Below are positions 46,701 to 57,060 of a DNA stretch of 64,000 nt, piece after piece. The DNA is taken from NCBI RefSeq assembly GCF_020740795.1, contig NC_067312.1:55261905-55325904 (forward strand), written 5' to 3'. Source of the stretch: Apus apus. Taxonomy: Eukaryota; Chordata; Aves; Apodiformes; Apodidae. Each line of letters opens with the position of its first letter. Position 1 is the stretch's first letter. The notes below the pieces were generated by a model, which searched no databases, was not told the DNA's origin, and saw only the letters and a program-made list of their open reading frames with translations. The position numbers and the translations under genes are program-made.

Positions 46701-49440
46701 TCTGCATTTCCAAGTTCTCCATCTTCCTGGTTTCTTTTAATTTCTGCATAGTGCTTAACTAACTTTTTTTTCAAAGGAAAGGTATATTTGAGGCTCAATT
46801 GCAGCCTCAAATGCAATATTGGTTAGGAGTAAAGCTCAGCAGTGAAGTTCTTCCAGCAGGTGGAAATAGGACAGTTCTGTGAGATCCAGCTGTAGTTCCT
46901 GACTTCACTAGAACATGAGAAGGGAGATGCTGTGGACCCACTGCTGCTCGAGGACCATCAGCTTCTCATGAGCCTGAGACATCTTGACAACTCTTAGTGG
47001 GTTCAGTGCCCTACTTGGGGTGTGGATCACCTTCCTGACCCTATGCAAAATGTCTTATGCCATGAGGGAGGAGGGAAGAGACACAGCTGAGCTGAACATA
47101 CAAAGAGGAGGCTGCCTCGACGTCTGCAATTCTTGCCTGCCATGAGCAGGAGTCTGGTTTCCCAAGGTCCCTCTGTTAGCAGGGCCCTTGTCCTGAACTG
47201 TATGCTATGCCCAGGGATGGAGCAGGGCTTAGGAGACCTGCAAGCTACATACTGTGCATGTTCAGCTGGGCGCTCACAAGAGGAAATGTCTAAAAGCCAG
47301 CCTGCACCTCAGTGAAGGAGTCTGCAGTGCTGGACAGTGTCCTGGCCAGTTTCTGCTCCCTTTCCATCCTGGGTGAGAACCTCTTGCTCCCTTTTGGGCT
47401 GCAAGGTTTTGTTTTCTATTTCTGGTTTATACATCGCACAGCTCTGCTGAGGACCTGACTGAGATCTGCTACCAGGTGAATAATAAAAAAATCTTAATAA
47501 TAATTTCAAGCTGTCCCTACTAAAATACAGTGTGGGCATTGCACTGCACAGATAAACACAGAGGACCAGGCAAGAATTACCAGTTCCTGTTCCATTTGTG
47601 ATCAAAACAAGTTCATCTTCCCAACTAGTTAATTGACCCCGCACTAAATAGACCTCACACTGATGCCTTGTGTGAGTTATTTTTCATGCTGAACCTGCTA
47701 CTCCAAGCAAGAAGGAGGTTTGTGTCCTTGGAGCTGGAATTAGAGAAAATGTCATTGCAATTTAAGCAACAGTGATCAAAAGTAGATATCTCAAATCAAC
47801 AGGACTCAGTTCCAGCCCTTTATAATAATCTGAAGTAAGTAAAGAACATAATGTTCAAAGAAAGGGCTTTTGTAAAAGACTTGACTTTTAAGTCTGTGTG
47901 AAAATAATATTCTTTTTGATCTGAGTTCGGTGATTTCCCCACGTATCTAAACGGATTTAGCAGAGTAGGTAGTAAATTAAACTTGAATGTAAAATAAAAA
48001 CAACACTAGACAACTGTTTCTTTCTGATTTTACCAGCTCAAGAAAGAGCTGTGTTAAGAAATTATTAATAATGCTTTCGGAACATATAATTTATTTGATT
48101 ATTATGACAAAATGGTGGCAGAGAGGTTGTGGACTCTGGGCCATGTTTTGCCCTTCAGGTTGAACTCCTGTGACTGGCAACATTTTAGGGCAGTGATTCA
48201 TTTGGCTCATACCATAGATGCACTTAAAAACCATTTGTGATTTCTCTACTAATGGCCATTTGCCTGACACATTTGTAATTCCATACAGAGTCCAAAGAGG
48301 TGATATAAGAGTTTCCACCTCTTCCAGCACCTGTGGTGCTGAAGAACCAAAATGCTGGCTGCATTTCACAGGAAATATAGTGTGTTGGAAAATATGCATT
48401 GCATGTAAGTCCCTGTGACAGCTGGAATGTTTTAAATGTATTACAAGTTAAATCTCTGTACTACAAAAATCACTGAGTAGCAGAATCTGCACCATTGCTG
48501 ATTGCTAATGAATCAATCCACACATCTCCAGATGCTCAAGAATAGAAATGGCCACTGAATTTAAATATGGTGGATTTTGTAAACTGACAAGTAGCAACGA
48601 ATTTCAGGATTTTGGGCTCAATCCATTTTTGGTCAGTGGATGTTTCTGTTATGTTTGCACATTGCTACCAAATATGGTTGTAAAGATAGGGAGTGAATTA
48701 GGAATAGGTTATAGCTAGACTTCTCTTTGATTCTTTGTTACATCTCTAAGTCTGTACATCATAATGCCACTTCTTCATTTTAATCCAGTCTTGCCGTATT
48801 TAACCAAGTAAACATGTGCTCTCCGAGTTGCGTAATTCCTCCTGGATTTGCTCTGATTTATTAACTTTATATTTCCTCTAGGATTTTGAATCAGAAGGGG
48901 ATATACAAATCACAAAAAAGAGTTTTTATTCAAGACAAATTTTGGGCCTGTCAAGGTAAAAAAACCCCAAACATTTGGAAAATATTCAGAAAAGGACACA
49001 TGAAATTTCACAGTAACACTGATCTGGAGAGGGTGGAAGTGTTTGTTTTTATAGTGAAAAAATGGCAATACCTGTGCTGTGTGATCTGTACTCTGGATAA
49101 AACACACAGCAGAAATACTGTCATACCCAGTTATTTAACAGGGAAGACAGCAATAATTTCCAAATGGACTGCTTCTTTATTCAGCCTGTCCTCCATTTTG
49201 CATGTGATAGTTCCAGCTCTCTGAATTTCCAGCAGCAGTCTCCATGCAAACACAGTGCTCTGGGAACTCCTTACTTGCACAGCTCCCCTTCATGAATAAT
49301 ATACCAAAGTTCTGTTTCAAAGAATACGAGAACAGCTGTCAAAAGAGCTGAGATTTGTTGACAAAGAGAACAAGAAGTAAATGCATGAGGTAGAAGAAGT
49401 GGGAAAAGGAAGACTCATGTCTAAGACATATAGAGAATAC
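43744..49440. other. Long gap, no gene recognised
   Basis: About 5.7 kb, mostly AT-rich, with a GC-richer patch at 46850-47480. A (TG)n run is at 46570-46586. A 112-codon open frame at 48886-49224 has no recognised domain. Nothing else is supported. Confidence 0.4.
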
Positions 49441-49809
49441 ATATAAAGGATAACCAGGGGATCAGGCCCAGTCAGCACAGGTTTATGAAAGGCAGGTCCT
49501 GCCTGACAAACCAGATCTCCTTCTATGACCTGATGACTTGACTATTGGACGAGGGAAAGGCTGTGGATATTGTCTACCTGGACCTCCAAAAAGCATTTGA
49601 CATGGTTCCCCATAGAACTCTCATAAAAAAGCTGGCTGCTCATGGCCTGGATGAGCACACCATCTGTTGGATCAAGCACTGGCTGGACAGTTGGGCCCAA
49701 AGAGTGGTGGTCAATGGAGTCAAATCCAACTGGTGGCCAGTCACAAGTGGTGTTCCTCAGGGCTCAGTATTGGGACCATTTATGTTTAACATCTTTATTG
49801 ATGATCTTG
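49441..49809 (+). mobile_element. CR1 LINE, left part (split by LTR)
   Basis: The fragment starts in the RT (GATAACCAGGGGATCAGGCC) and encodes [19 protein letters not shown] and [13 protein letters not shown] before it is cut at GATGATCTTG. It is nearly identical to 38918-39290 of the long CR1. The element resumes at 50752 after the LTR. Confidence 0.93.
49805..49809. repeat. LTR target-site duplication, left copy
   Basis: TCTTG, repeated at 50752-50756. The uninterrupted CR1 at 39 kb has GATCTTGATAAGG at this site, which shows the empty state. Confidence 0.85.
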
Positions 49810-50751
49810 TGCGGGAAACTGTTCTTTTCTTCCCCACGTGAGTCTAAACAAAATGTTTTTTAAGCCAGCAAAGGCCTCTCCTGATTATCCCCAGCTAACG
49901 AACTAAAATAGACTTGCTTCTCAAGGACAACTGAACCCAAAACAACAGATGTGGTATGAGACAGAAGGGATGAGTGACAAGCCATCCTGTGCCCCTGGCA
50001 GTCACCGCCCTAATGTGGGGCTCATGGACTCTCATTGGCTCTGGGCAGTGACACTGACTGGACCGGTGGGTCAGGGGGTATCAAAAGCTGCGAGGGCAGC
50101 AGGTGGGCCCTTCCCTCCTCCCTGAGGCCTGTTCGGACGCTTTCTGCCTGGGACACCCCCCTGCTGCGGACACTGGTGCTGGGACCCTGCCTGCCTGCCT
50201 GCCCCGGGTCCAGCCTGAGCCTCAGCGCCGAGCGTGCCGGGGTCCCGAGCCCTGGGGTTGGGGCCGGAGCCCCCTCCCCGTGTTGCTGCCGCTGGAGGGG
50301 AAACCAACGGGCGCTGCACCCGCTGCCGAGAGGCTGCCCCTCCGACACCACGGACCTGCCGTCCTGCCTTCCGACCACCGACCGACTCTGGACAAGCCGC
50401 CGGAGGGTAACATCACCTCACACACACACACACACACTATATACATATATGTCCCTAGTAGCCATTTACATTTGCATTGTCCCTAAACATCATCCCTTGG
50501 TTTGCGTTAACCCTTAATAAACTGATTAGCTTGTGGAGTAAACCTTGGTTTTAGAGACAATTTCTGAGTGTGGGGTGGGGGTGCTCTCTAGCTACCACCC
50601 TGAAATACGGTCCCATGGTGGTCATTCCTCCGTGAGAGGCAGCGCCGCGTGTGACCCTCGGTCTCATTCACAAACCCCTCCACATCGGGGGCGGGGGGGA
50701 GTCGCAAAAGTATCCTGACAGCCGGTAGCCCCCCGGTACCGGCTTGTGACA
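49810..50751 (+). mobile_element. Solo LTR, CpG-rich, inside CR1
   Basis: A 942-base unit with TGCGGG at its start and GTGACA at its end sits between TCTTG duplications. An AATAAA is at 50516-50521 followed by a GT-rich segment, the expected layout of U3-R-U5. The 5' part at 50020-50410 is very GC- and CpG-rich, with a (CA)n run at 50419-50437 near its end. Long open frames here (for example 160 codons at 50035-50517) reflect base composition and match no known protein. No internal retroviral genes are present. The 5-bp duplication fits an ERVL-type integrase, and the many remaining CpGs suggest a fairly recent insertion. Confidence 0.85.
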
Positions 50752-51668
50752 TCTTGATAAGGACATAGAGTGTATTATCAGTAAATTTGCAGATGACAGC
50801 AGGCTAGGTGGGAGTGTTGATCTGCATGAGGACAGGGAGGCTTTACAGAGAGACTTGGATAGATTGAGTAGTTGGGCTGATGTTAATGGTCTGGGCTTCA
50901 ACAAGGCCAAGTGCCAGGTCCTGCACTTAGGCCACAACAACCCCAGGCAACGCTCCAGGCCTGGGGAAGTGTGTCTGGAAAGTGTCTGGCAGAAAAGGAC
51001 CTGGGGGTTGTAATTGACAAGTGGCTGAATATGAGCCAGCAGTGTGCCCAGGTGGCCAAGAAAGCCAATGGCACCCTGGCTTGTCTTAGAAATAGTGTGA
51101 TGAGCAAAAGCAGAGAGGTGAGTGTCCCCCTGTCCTCAGCACTGGTGAGGCCATACCTGGAGTGTTGTGTCCAGTTTCGGGCACCTCAACTCAAGAGAGA
51201 TCTCGAGGTGCTGGAGCGAGTACAGAGGAGGGCAACAAAGCTGGTGAACTGGTGAAGAGCCTAGAGAATAAATCTTATGAAGAACACTTGAAGGAGCTGG
51301 GAATGGTTAGTCTGAGGAAGAGTAGGCTGAGGGGAGACCTCATCAGCCTCTATAACTACCTGAAAGGTCATTGTAGAGAGGTTGGTGCTGGTCTCTTTTC
51401 ACAGGTGATTAGTGATAGAACAAGAGGGAATGGCTTCAAGCTGCAACAGGGGAGGTTTACACTGGACATTAGGAAAAAATTTTTTCCACAGAAAGAGTGG
51501 TTAGACACTGGAATAGGCTGCCCAGGGAGGTGGTTGAGTCACCATCCCTGGATGTGGTGTTGGTGGATATGGTTTAGCAGAGAACTTTGTAGAGTAGGGA
51601 TGATGGTTGTACTCGGTGATCCCAAGGGTCTTTTCCATCCTGAATAGTTCTATGATTCTATAATTCTA
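50752..51668 (+). mobile_element. CR1 LINE, right part with full 3' end
   Basis: The CR1 resumes at TCTTGATAAGG and encodes the end of RT (ADDSRLGG near 50794, [26 protein letters not shown]). It continues through the noncoding end to a tail AGTTCTATGATTCTATAATTCT. Unlike the copy at 39 kb it keeps the roughly 284 bases before the tail. A short duplication, CTGGTGAACTGGTGAA, near 51241-51256 is specific to this copy. Confidence 0.93.
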
Positions 51669-53512
51669 AAGGTTAATGCAAAACGGAACAAAATTTCTAG
51701 GGTGCATATCAGGGAAAAAATTTAGAGGCATTGAATTACAAGAAGCAACATCAAAGGAAAAATATTAATCACTAGGTTATGTAATATTTGGAATATTTGC
51801 AGTTCTTGTAACAGCAGAAATGTGTCAAAAGATACAAAAGGGAGTCTAAAGTATCAGTGAAACCTATCTTTTAACAACCCACTGAACTGATGGTTAGTCT
51901 TTAAATTTACGATTATTTAAGCATTTGCAATAATTCAATGTGGTGCAAAAGAGGCTTGTCTGGGCAAATGGGTGAGCAAGCAGCATCAAATAACATTATT
52001 GAATCCAAATTAATTATTATAAATTTCTGATTTGGTAACTACATAATTGATTTACACATAGGAAACACAAGTGCTGGAAACAAGGAACCAAATCCATGGC
52101 AACTTTATGTTCAGTTTTTAGCTTTCTAACATGCAGGAATGTAATTAGATTTTCTTTATGTGTTTATGATGTATAATAGCATTAGTGATCTCTGGTTCAG
52201 GCATTTCCTGGCAGCTAATGATGAGCTGGGTTAAGAGCCCCTGGTTTATCTTAGACCTTTTACTCTTCCAGCCAGTCATTAGATGACGGGAGAGGTTTGA
52301 CTCAGAGGTCATTATTGCTTAAATATTGCTTCTAAAATCTTCTCATTACTATCAATTCATCTTACTTTTATGCTGTATCAGCAGGCCTAAGTAGTAATAC
52401 AATTAACTATAATAAATCGTCAGGCAAATAATAAAAGTTCTGCAGGCCAGAGATGGGGCCAAGACAAATTACTTTATTTCCTAAGTATTTCTGGTTTAGG
52501 GCTGGATATTGACATCGTAATAAATCCAAACAGGAAGAGTAAGTATCGAGTGACCTACTAGAGGAGAGGGAAAAGAAGGACAAAGGAGAGAAACAGTCTC
52601 ATGGGAAGAGGAAGACAAGAGAAAGAGAAAGAGAAAGAGAAAGAGAAAGAAGGAAAGAAGGAAAGAATAACATAATGCCAAAGTTTTAAGTGAGGAATTT
52701 TGCATTTCTGCCAATGAGAAAAGGCTGAAGGACTTAGTGTGCTATGCCAAATAAGTGAAGATATTTCACCAGTAAAATCTCTTCATCCTTTCAGTGTCGT
52801 GTATGCAAGCAGTGGCATGCAGCTTGAGGGCACAATGCAAATATTAAACATGGCAATTTTTGATTTTGTCACAAGTTTCCTGCAAAGTAAGATCTCATCT
52901 AAAAATCCGAGAAAAAATAAAAAGGAAATGTTGTCTCAGCATGAACAGAAGATTGTCCCTTTTTCACCTGGATTTAGATTGCACCTCAGTTTCCCATCAG
53001 CCTGCATCCATTATAGTGCATATTCCTTTTTATGATCCTTCCATCAGCCATCATGCAGCACAGTCTTTATTCTCTGTAATTCAGCTTTTCAAACTGAAGC
53101 TGCATGAAAACAAATACCAACAAATAAGAAATTATTTTTGCTGAAAAAGTCATAGGGAAAGAATTGTGTTAGAATGCAATTGATGTTGAGAGAAAATATG
53201 AGTAACTTTAAAGAATAAAATAATTCACAAATATAAGTATTCCTAAAGCAGTGTCACAATGTATTGCAGTAGCTGGTGGTGATGGCCATTGCCAGTGTGT
53301 TGTCTCAGTAATTGCAATCTTCCAGCTAGAAGACTTTAAAACTTGTCTTGTGATGTATTGTATCTTTTTCTGAAGAAAAAAGGGGCTAATTCAGTAGCCA
53401 GATTTTACTGACAGCCAGATGTGGTCCAAGCATGCCCATTCTGACCAGGCGTTACTTATGAATGGGTGTGGGAAACATGACAATGACACAAAAATATACC
53501 CTTGAGAGAGTC
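51669..53512. other. Gap, AT-rich, no gene recognised
   Basis: About 1.8 kb. The only marked feature is the purine tract at 52547-52668. Confidence 0.4.
52547..52668. repeat. Purine-rich tract with (GAAAGA)n
   Basis: The strand is almost all A and G, with few pyrimidines. The core at 52619-52650 is a GAAAGA repeat followed by AGGAAAGA units. Such mirror-repeat purine tracts can form triplex DNA; this is inference. Confidence 0.8.
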
Positions 53513-53682
53513 ATAGAATCATTTTTTTGGAAAAGACCCTTAAGAACATCAAGTCCAACCATTAACCTAGGACTGCCAAGGCCTCCACTAAACCAAGTCC
53601 CTCAGCATCATATCTACACATCTTTTTAATACCTTCATGGATTATGATTCTAATTCCCTGGACAGCATGTTCAAGCACCTGA
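53513..53682 (-). mobile_element. CR1 LINE 3' fragment, older subfamily
   Basis: The sequence TCATAGAATCATTTTTTTGG, AAGAACATCAAGTCCAACCA, CTAAACCAAGTCCCTCAGCA and CATGGATTATGATTC is a minus-strand CR1 3' end of a subfamily different from its neighbour. It directly abuts the next copy. Confidence 0.85.
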
Positions 53683-53683
53683 C

Positions 53684-54545
53684 AATCACAGAATCTTAGG
53701 GGTTGGAAGAGACCTTGAAAGATCATCTAGTGCAACCCCCCTGCCAGAGCAGGGTCACCTAGAGCACATCACACAGGAACTTGTCCAGGCAGGTTTTGAA
53801 TGTCTGCAGCGAAGGAGACTCCACAACCTCTCTGGGCAGCCTGTTCCAGTGCTGTCACCCTCACAGTAAAGAAGTTCTTCCTGATATTCACATGGTAACC
53901 TCCTATGCTCCAGTTTGCACCCATTGCCCCTTGCCCGATCACTGGACATCACTGAAAAAAGCCTGGCTCCATTGTCCTGACACTCACCCTTTACATATTT
54001 GTAAACACTGATGAGGTCACCCCTCAGTCTCCTCCAAGCTAAAGAGACCCAGCTCCCTCAACCTTTCCTCATCAGGGAGATGTTCCACTCCCTTAATCAC
54101 CTTTGTAGCTCTGCGCTGGACTCTTTCAAGCAGTTCCCTGTCCTTCTTGAACTGAGGGGCCCAGAACTGGGCACATTATTCCAGATACAGCCTCACCAAG
54201 GCAGAACAGAGGGGGAGGAGAACCTCTCTTGACCGACTAACCACACCCTTTCTAATGCACCCCAGGATGTCATTGGCCTTCTTGGCTACAAGGGCACACT
54301 GCTGGCTCATGGTCATCCTCCTGTCCACCAGGACCCCCAGGCCCTTTCTCCTACTCTGCTCTCCAGCAGGTCAGCCCCCAACCTGTACTGGTACATGGGG
54401 TTGTTCTTCCCCAGATGCAAGACTTTACACTTGCCCTTGTTGAGTTTCATCAAGTTTCTCTCCACCCAACTCTCCAGCCTGTCTGGGTCTCACTGAATGG
54501 CAGCACAGCCTTCTGGTGTGTCAGCCACACCTCCCAGTTTATCAG
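53684..54545 (-). mobile_element. CR1 LINE 3' fragment
   Basis: It begins with CACAGAATCTTAGGGGTTGG and runs 860 bases to TCAGCCACACCTCCCAGTTT, where it stops abruptly. It matches the nested copy at 37246-38305 closely along its length but carries several small deletions (for example in the AGTGCTGTCACCC segment), so it is less intact. Confidence 0.92.
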
Positions 54546-54974
54546 AGAGGAGACAGGAACTCAAGGGTAGGCTAGGGGCACACTATTGTGCTGCAGCCTG
54601 CCAGACCTTCGTGGCATCCTATGGACAGAACAAAGGCTGAAATCTAACTGTTCTTTTAAGAACAGAGAGCTGAGACCCCTGTCTGCAGCTGAGGGTAGCG
54701 CTGAGCCCAGCCATAGCAGACACCTTCTAAATCACCTCCCTTTACCATAACAATCTTCACCTTATCAGTGGCTTGTCTACAGTTATATATTTGTATATCT
54801 CTGTTTTGTTTATAAAGTATCAACACATATAAACCCCCCACTCTCTGTTCTCATTCCCTTTTTGAGCAAAAGTACGTACTACCCGTGGGGGGAGGAGTTT
54901 CGGCAGGTATCAACTAAAACAAGGGGAGAGGTTAATCTCTCGAACCCCTCCTTGTTCTGTTGTTGAACCTTTAC
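54546..54974. other. Unassigned insert between two CR1 copies
   Basis: The sequence does not read as CR1 on either strand. It contains TTTATAAAG and a late segment CTCTCGAACCCCTCC that recalls CATTCACAAACCCCTCC in the solo LTR at 49810-50751. It may be part of another LTR, but I see neither clear TG...CA ends nor a target duplication. Confidence 0.3.
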
Positions 54975-56055
54975 AGAAGGCTCTTCAAAGATCATACAGT
55001 TTCAACACTCCTGTATGGTGAGTGACACCTCTCACTAGACCTCGTTACTCAAAGCCCCATCCAACTTGGCCTTGAACACTTCCAGTGAGAGGACCTCCAC
55101 AACCTCCCTGGGCATCCTGTTCCAGTGTCTCACCACACTCACAGGAAAGAATTTTCTCTTAATAACGAATTTAAATCTCACCTCTTTCAGTTTGAAACCA
55201 TTTCTCCCTGTCCTGTTGCTACATGGCTGGCTAACAGGTCCCTCTCCAGATTTTCTGCAGCCCCTTTAGTTACTGGAAGGTTGCTATAAGGTCTCCCTGA
55301 TGTCTTCTCCAGGCTGAACAACCTCAACTTTCTCAGCCTGTCTTCATAGCAAAGGTTCTCCAGGCCTTGGATTATCTTTGTGGCCCTACTTTGGACTTGG
55401 TCTAGCAGCCCCATGTCCTTCCTGTGTTGGGGGCCCTAGAGCTGGACACTCCAGATGGGGTCTCATGAGAGCAAAGCATAGGGAGAGGATCACCTCCCTT
55501 GACTTGCTGACCACATTTTTTATGCAGTCCAGGACATGGTTAGCTTTCTAGGCTGCAAGTGCACATTGCTGGCTCATGTTGAGCTTCTTGTCCACCAGTA
55601 CCTCCAAGCCTGTTACCTCAGGGCTGCTTTCAAAACATCCTGTACCCAACCTGTATTCGTGCTTGGGATTGCCCTGACACAGATACAGGACTTTGCACTT
55701 GGCCTTATTGAACTTCATGAGGCTGGCATGAGTCCACATCTCAAGCCTATATGGGTCCCTCTAGGCAGGATCCCTTGCCTCCAGTGTTGACCAAACCTCA
55801 CAGCTTGGAATCGTCAGCAAACTTGCTGAGAGTGCACTCAATGCCACTGTCTGTGTCTCCGACAAAAATTTTATAGTTGTCCCAATACTGACCCTTGAGG
55901 AGCAGTACTCATCACTGTTCTCCATTTGGACACTGAGCAGTTGATCACAACTGTTTGAGTGTGACTATCCAGCCAGTTCCTTATCCACTGAGTTATCCAT
56001 CCATGAAATCCATGTATTCCCAATTTAGAGACCAGGATGTTTTGTGGGACAGTAA
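54975..56055 (-). mobile_element. CR1 LINE, RT and 3' end, old
   Basis: Minus-strand landmarks are CTTGAACACTTCCAGTGAGAG, ACAACCTCCCTGGGCATCC, CTTCATAGCAAAGGTTCTCC, GCACATTGCTGGCTCATGTT, the CATCAGCAAACTTGCTGAGAG-like box that encodes the RT active-site region, and TTATCCACTGAG. Many small indels break every frame. The 3' tail repeat is lost. Confidence 0.88.
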
Positions 56056-56289
56056 ATAAAGTAAACTTCTAACATTTAGAAGTTTCTATTCTAAATCCTT
56101 AAAGGGTTTCTTTTCAGCATGTTTTAAATAAACAAAAGTGCTGCCTTTGATGTAAAATAAGTTCTGGGTCACTCTTCAACCAAAAAAGAACAAGTTTACA
56201 AGAATAAGGGATTATTTACACATTTTTTAAAGTTCTGAGCAGTTCTGCTTTAAAATCTTACATAAATATGTCAACTGGCAGTCCACATT
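56056..56289. other. Short AT-rich spacer
   Basis: Unique AT-rich sequence between two minus-strand CR1 copies. Nothing is recognised. Confidence 0.4.
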
Positions 56290-57060
56290 CACAGAGCCAC
56301 ACAATCACCAATTTGCTGTGGCTGGTGAGCACATCTGGAGATCATCTAATCCACTTCCTTACTCCAGCAGGGTCACCCAGACCCAATCCCTGACATCAAG
56401 TATTTATATGCATGGATAAGATGCTCTTCTTTTCTCCAGCCTGAACAGCCTCAGCTCTCTCACCTGTCCTGTGTAAGTCATGCCTCCATCTCCTATTGTC
56501 TTTGTGTCACTCCAGTTTATTCTTGTCTGTCTTATACTAGGCAGTCCAGAACTGGACTCAGGACTCCAGATGTGCCTCACCAGGGCTAAGCAGAAGAGAA
56601 GGATCACCTCTCTTGATCTACTGGCAACAGTTGCCCTAATGCAGCCCAGGATATTGGTGTCTCCTTTGAGGTAAGGCAACCCTGTTGTCTCGTGCAAGGA
56701 AGGATCCACAGATAATTTTCTATCAAATGGTTTTCCAGCCAGTTGCCCCCCACTGTGTGCTGATATCGAGAGTCATTCCTTTCCAAGGTCACAATTTGCC
56801 ATTTCCCCTTATCGAACTTCAAGAGTTCCCTGTTGGCCCATTTTTCCAGCCTGTCCAGATGCCTCTGTAAGGCAGCACACCCATCTAGCCTTTCAGCCAC
56901 TCCTCCCAGTTTTCTGTCATCTGCAAACTTGTTGAGGGTGCATTTTGTCCTCTCATCCTGGTCCCTAGCAAGGAAGTTATATAGTTTTGGTCTTAATGTT
57001 GACCACTAGGATAAACTATTGGTGATGGTACTTCAGCTGAACACTTTATGCCACTGGTCA
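56290..57060 (-). mobile_element. CR1 LINE fragment, old
   Basis: The minus-strand order is ACACAATCACC (remnant tail), CTGGAGATCATCTAATCCAC, CTCCAGCCTGAACAGCCTCA, CTTGATCTACTGGCAACAG, CCTGTCCAGATGCCTC, TCTGTCATCTGCAAACTTGT and CTTAATGTTGACC. It is highly diverged with large internal gaps. It is the last of four minus-strand CR1 pieces in 3.5 kb. Confidence 0.82.

Noticed and set aside
48886..49224. 112-codon open frame
   Set aside because: No recognised domain or conserved motif; likely chance.
50035..50517. 160-codon frame and overlapping frames
   Set aside because: They lie wholly in the GC-rich part of a solo LTR and match no protein I recognise.
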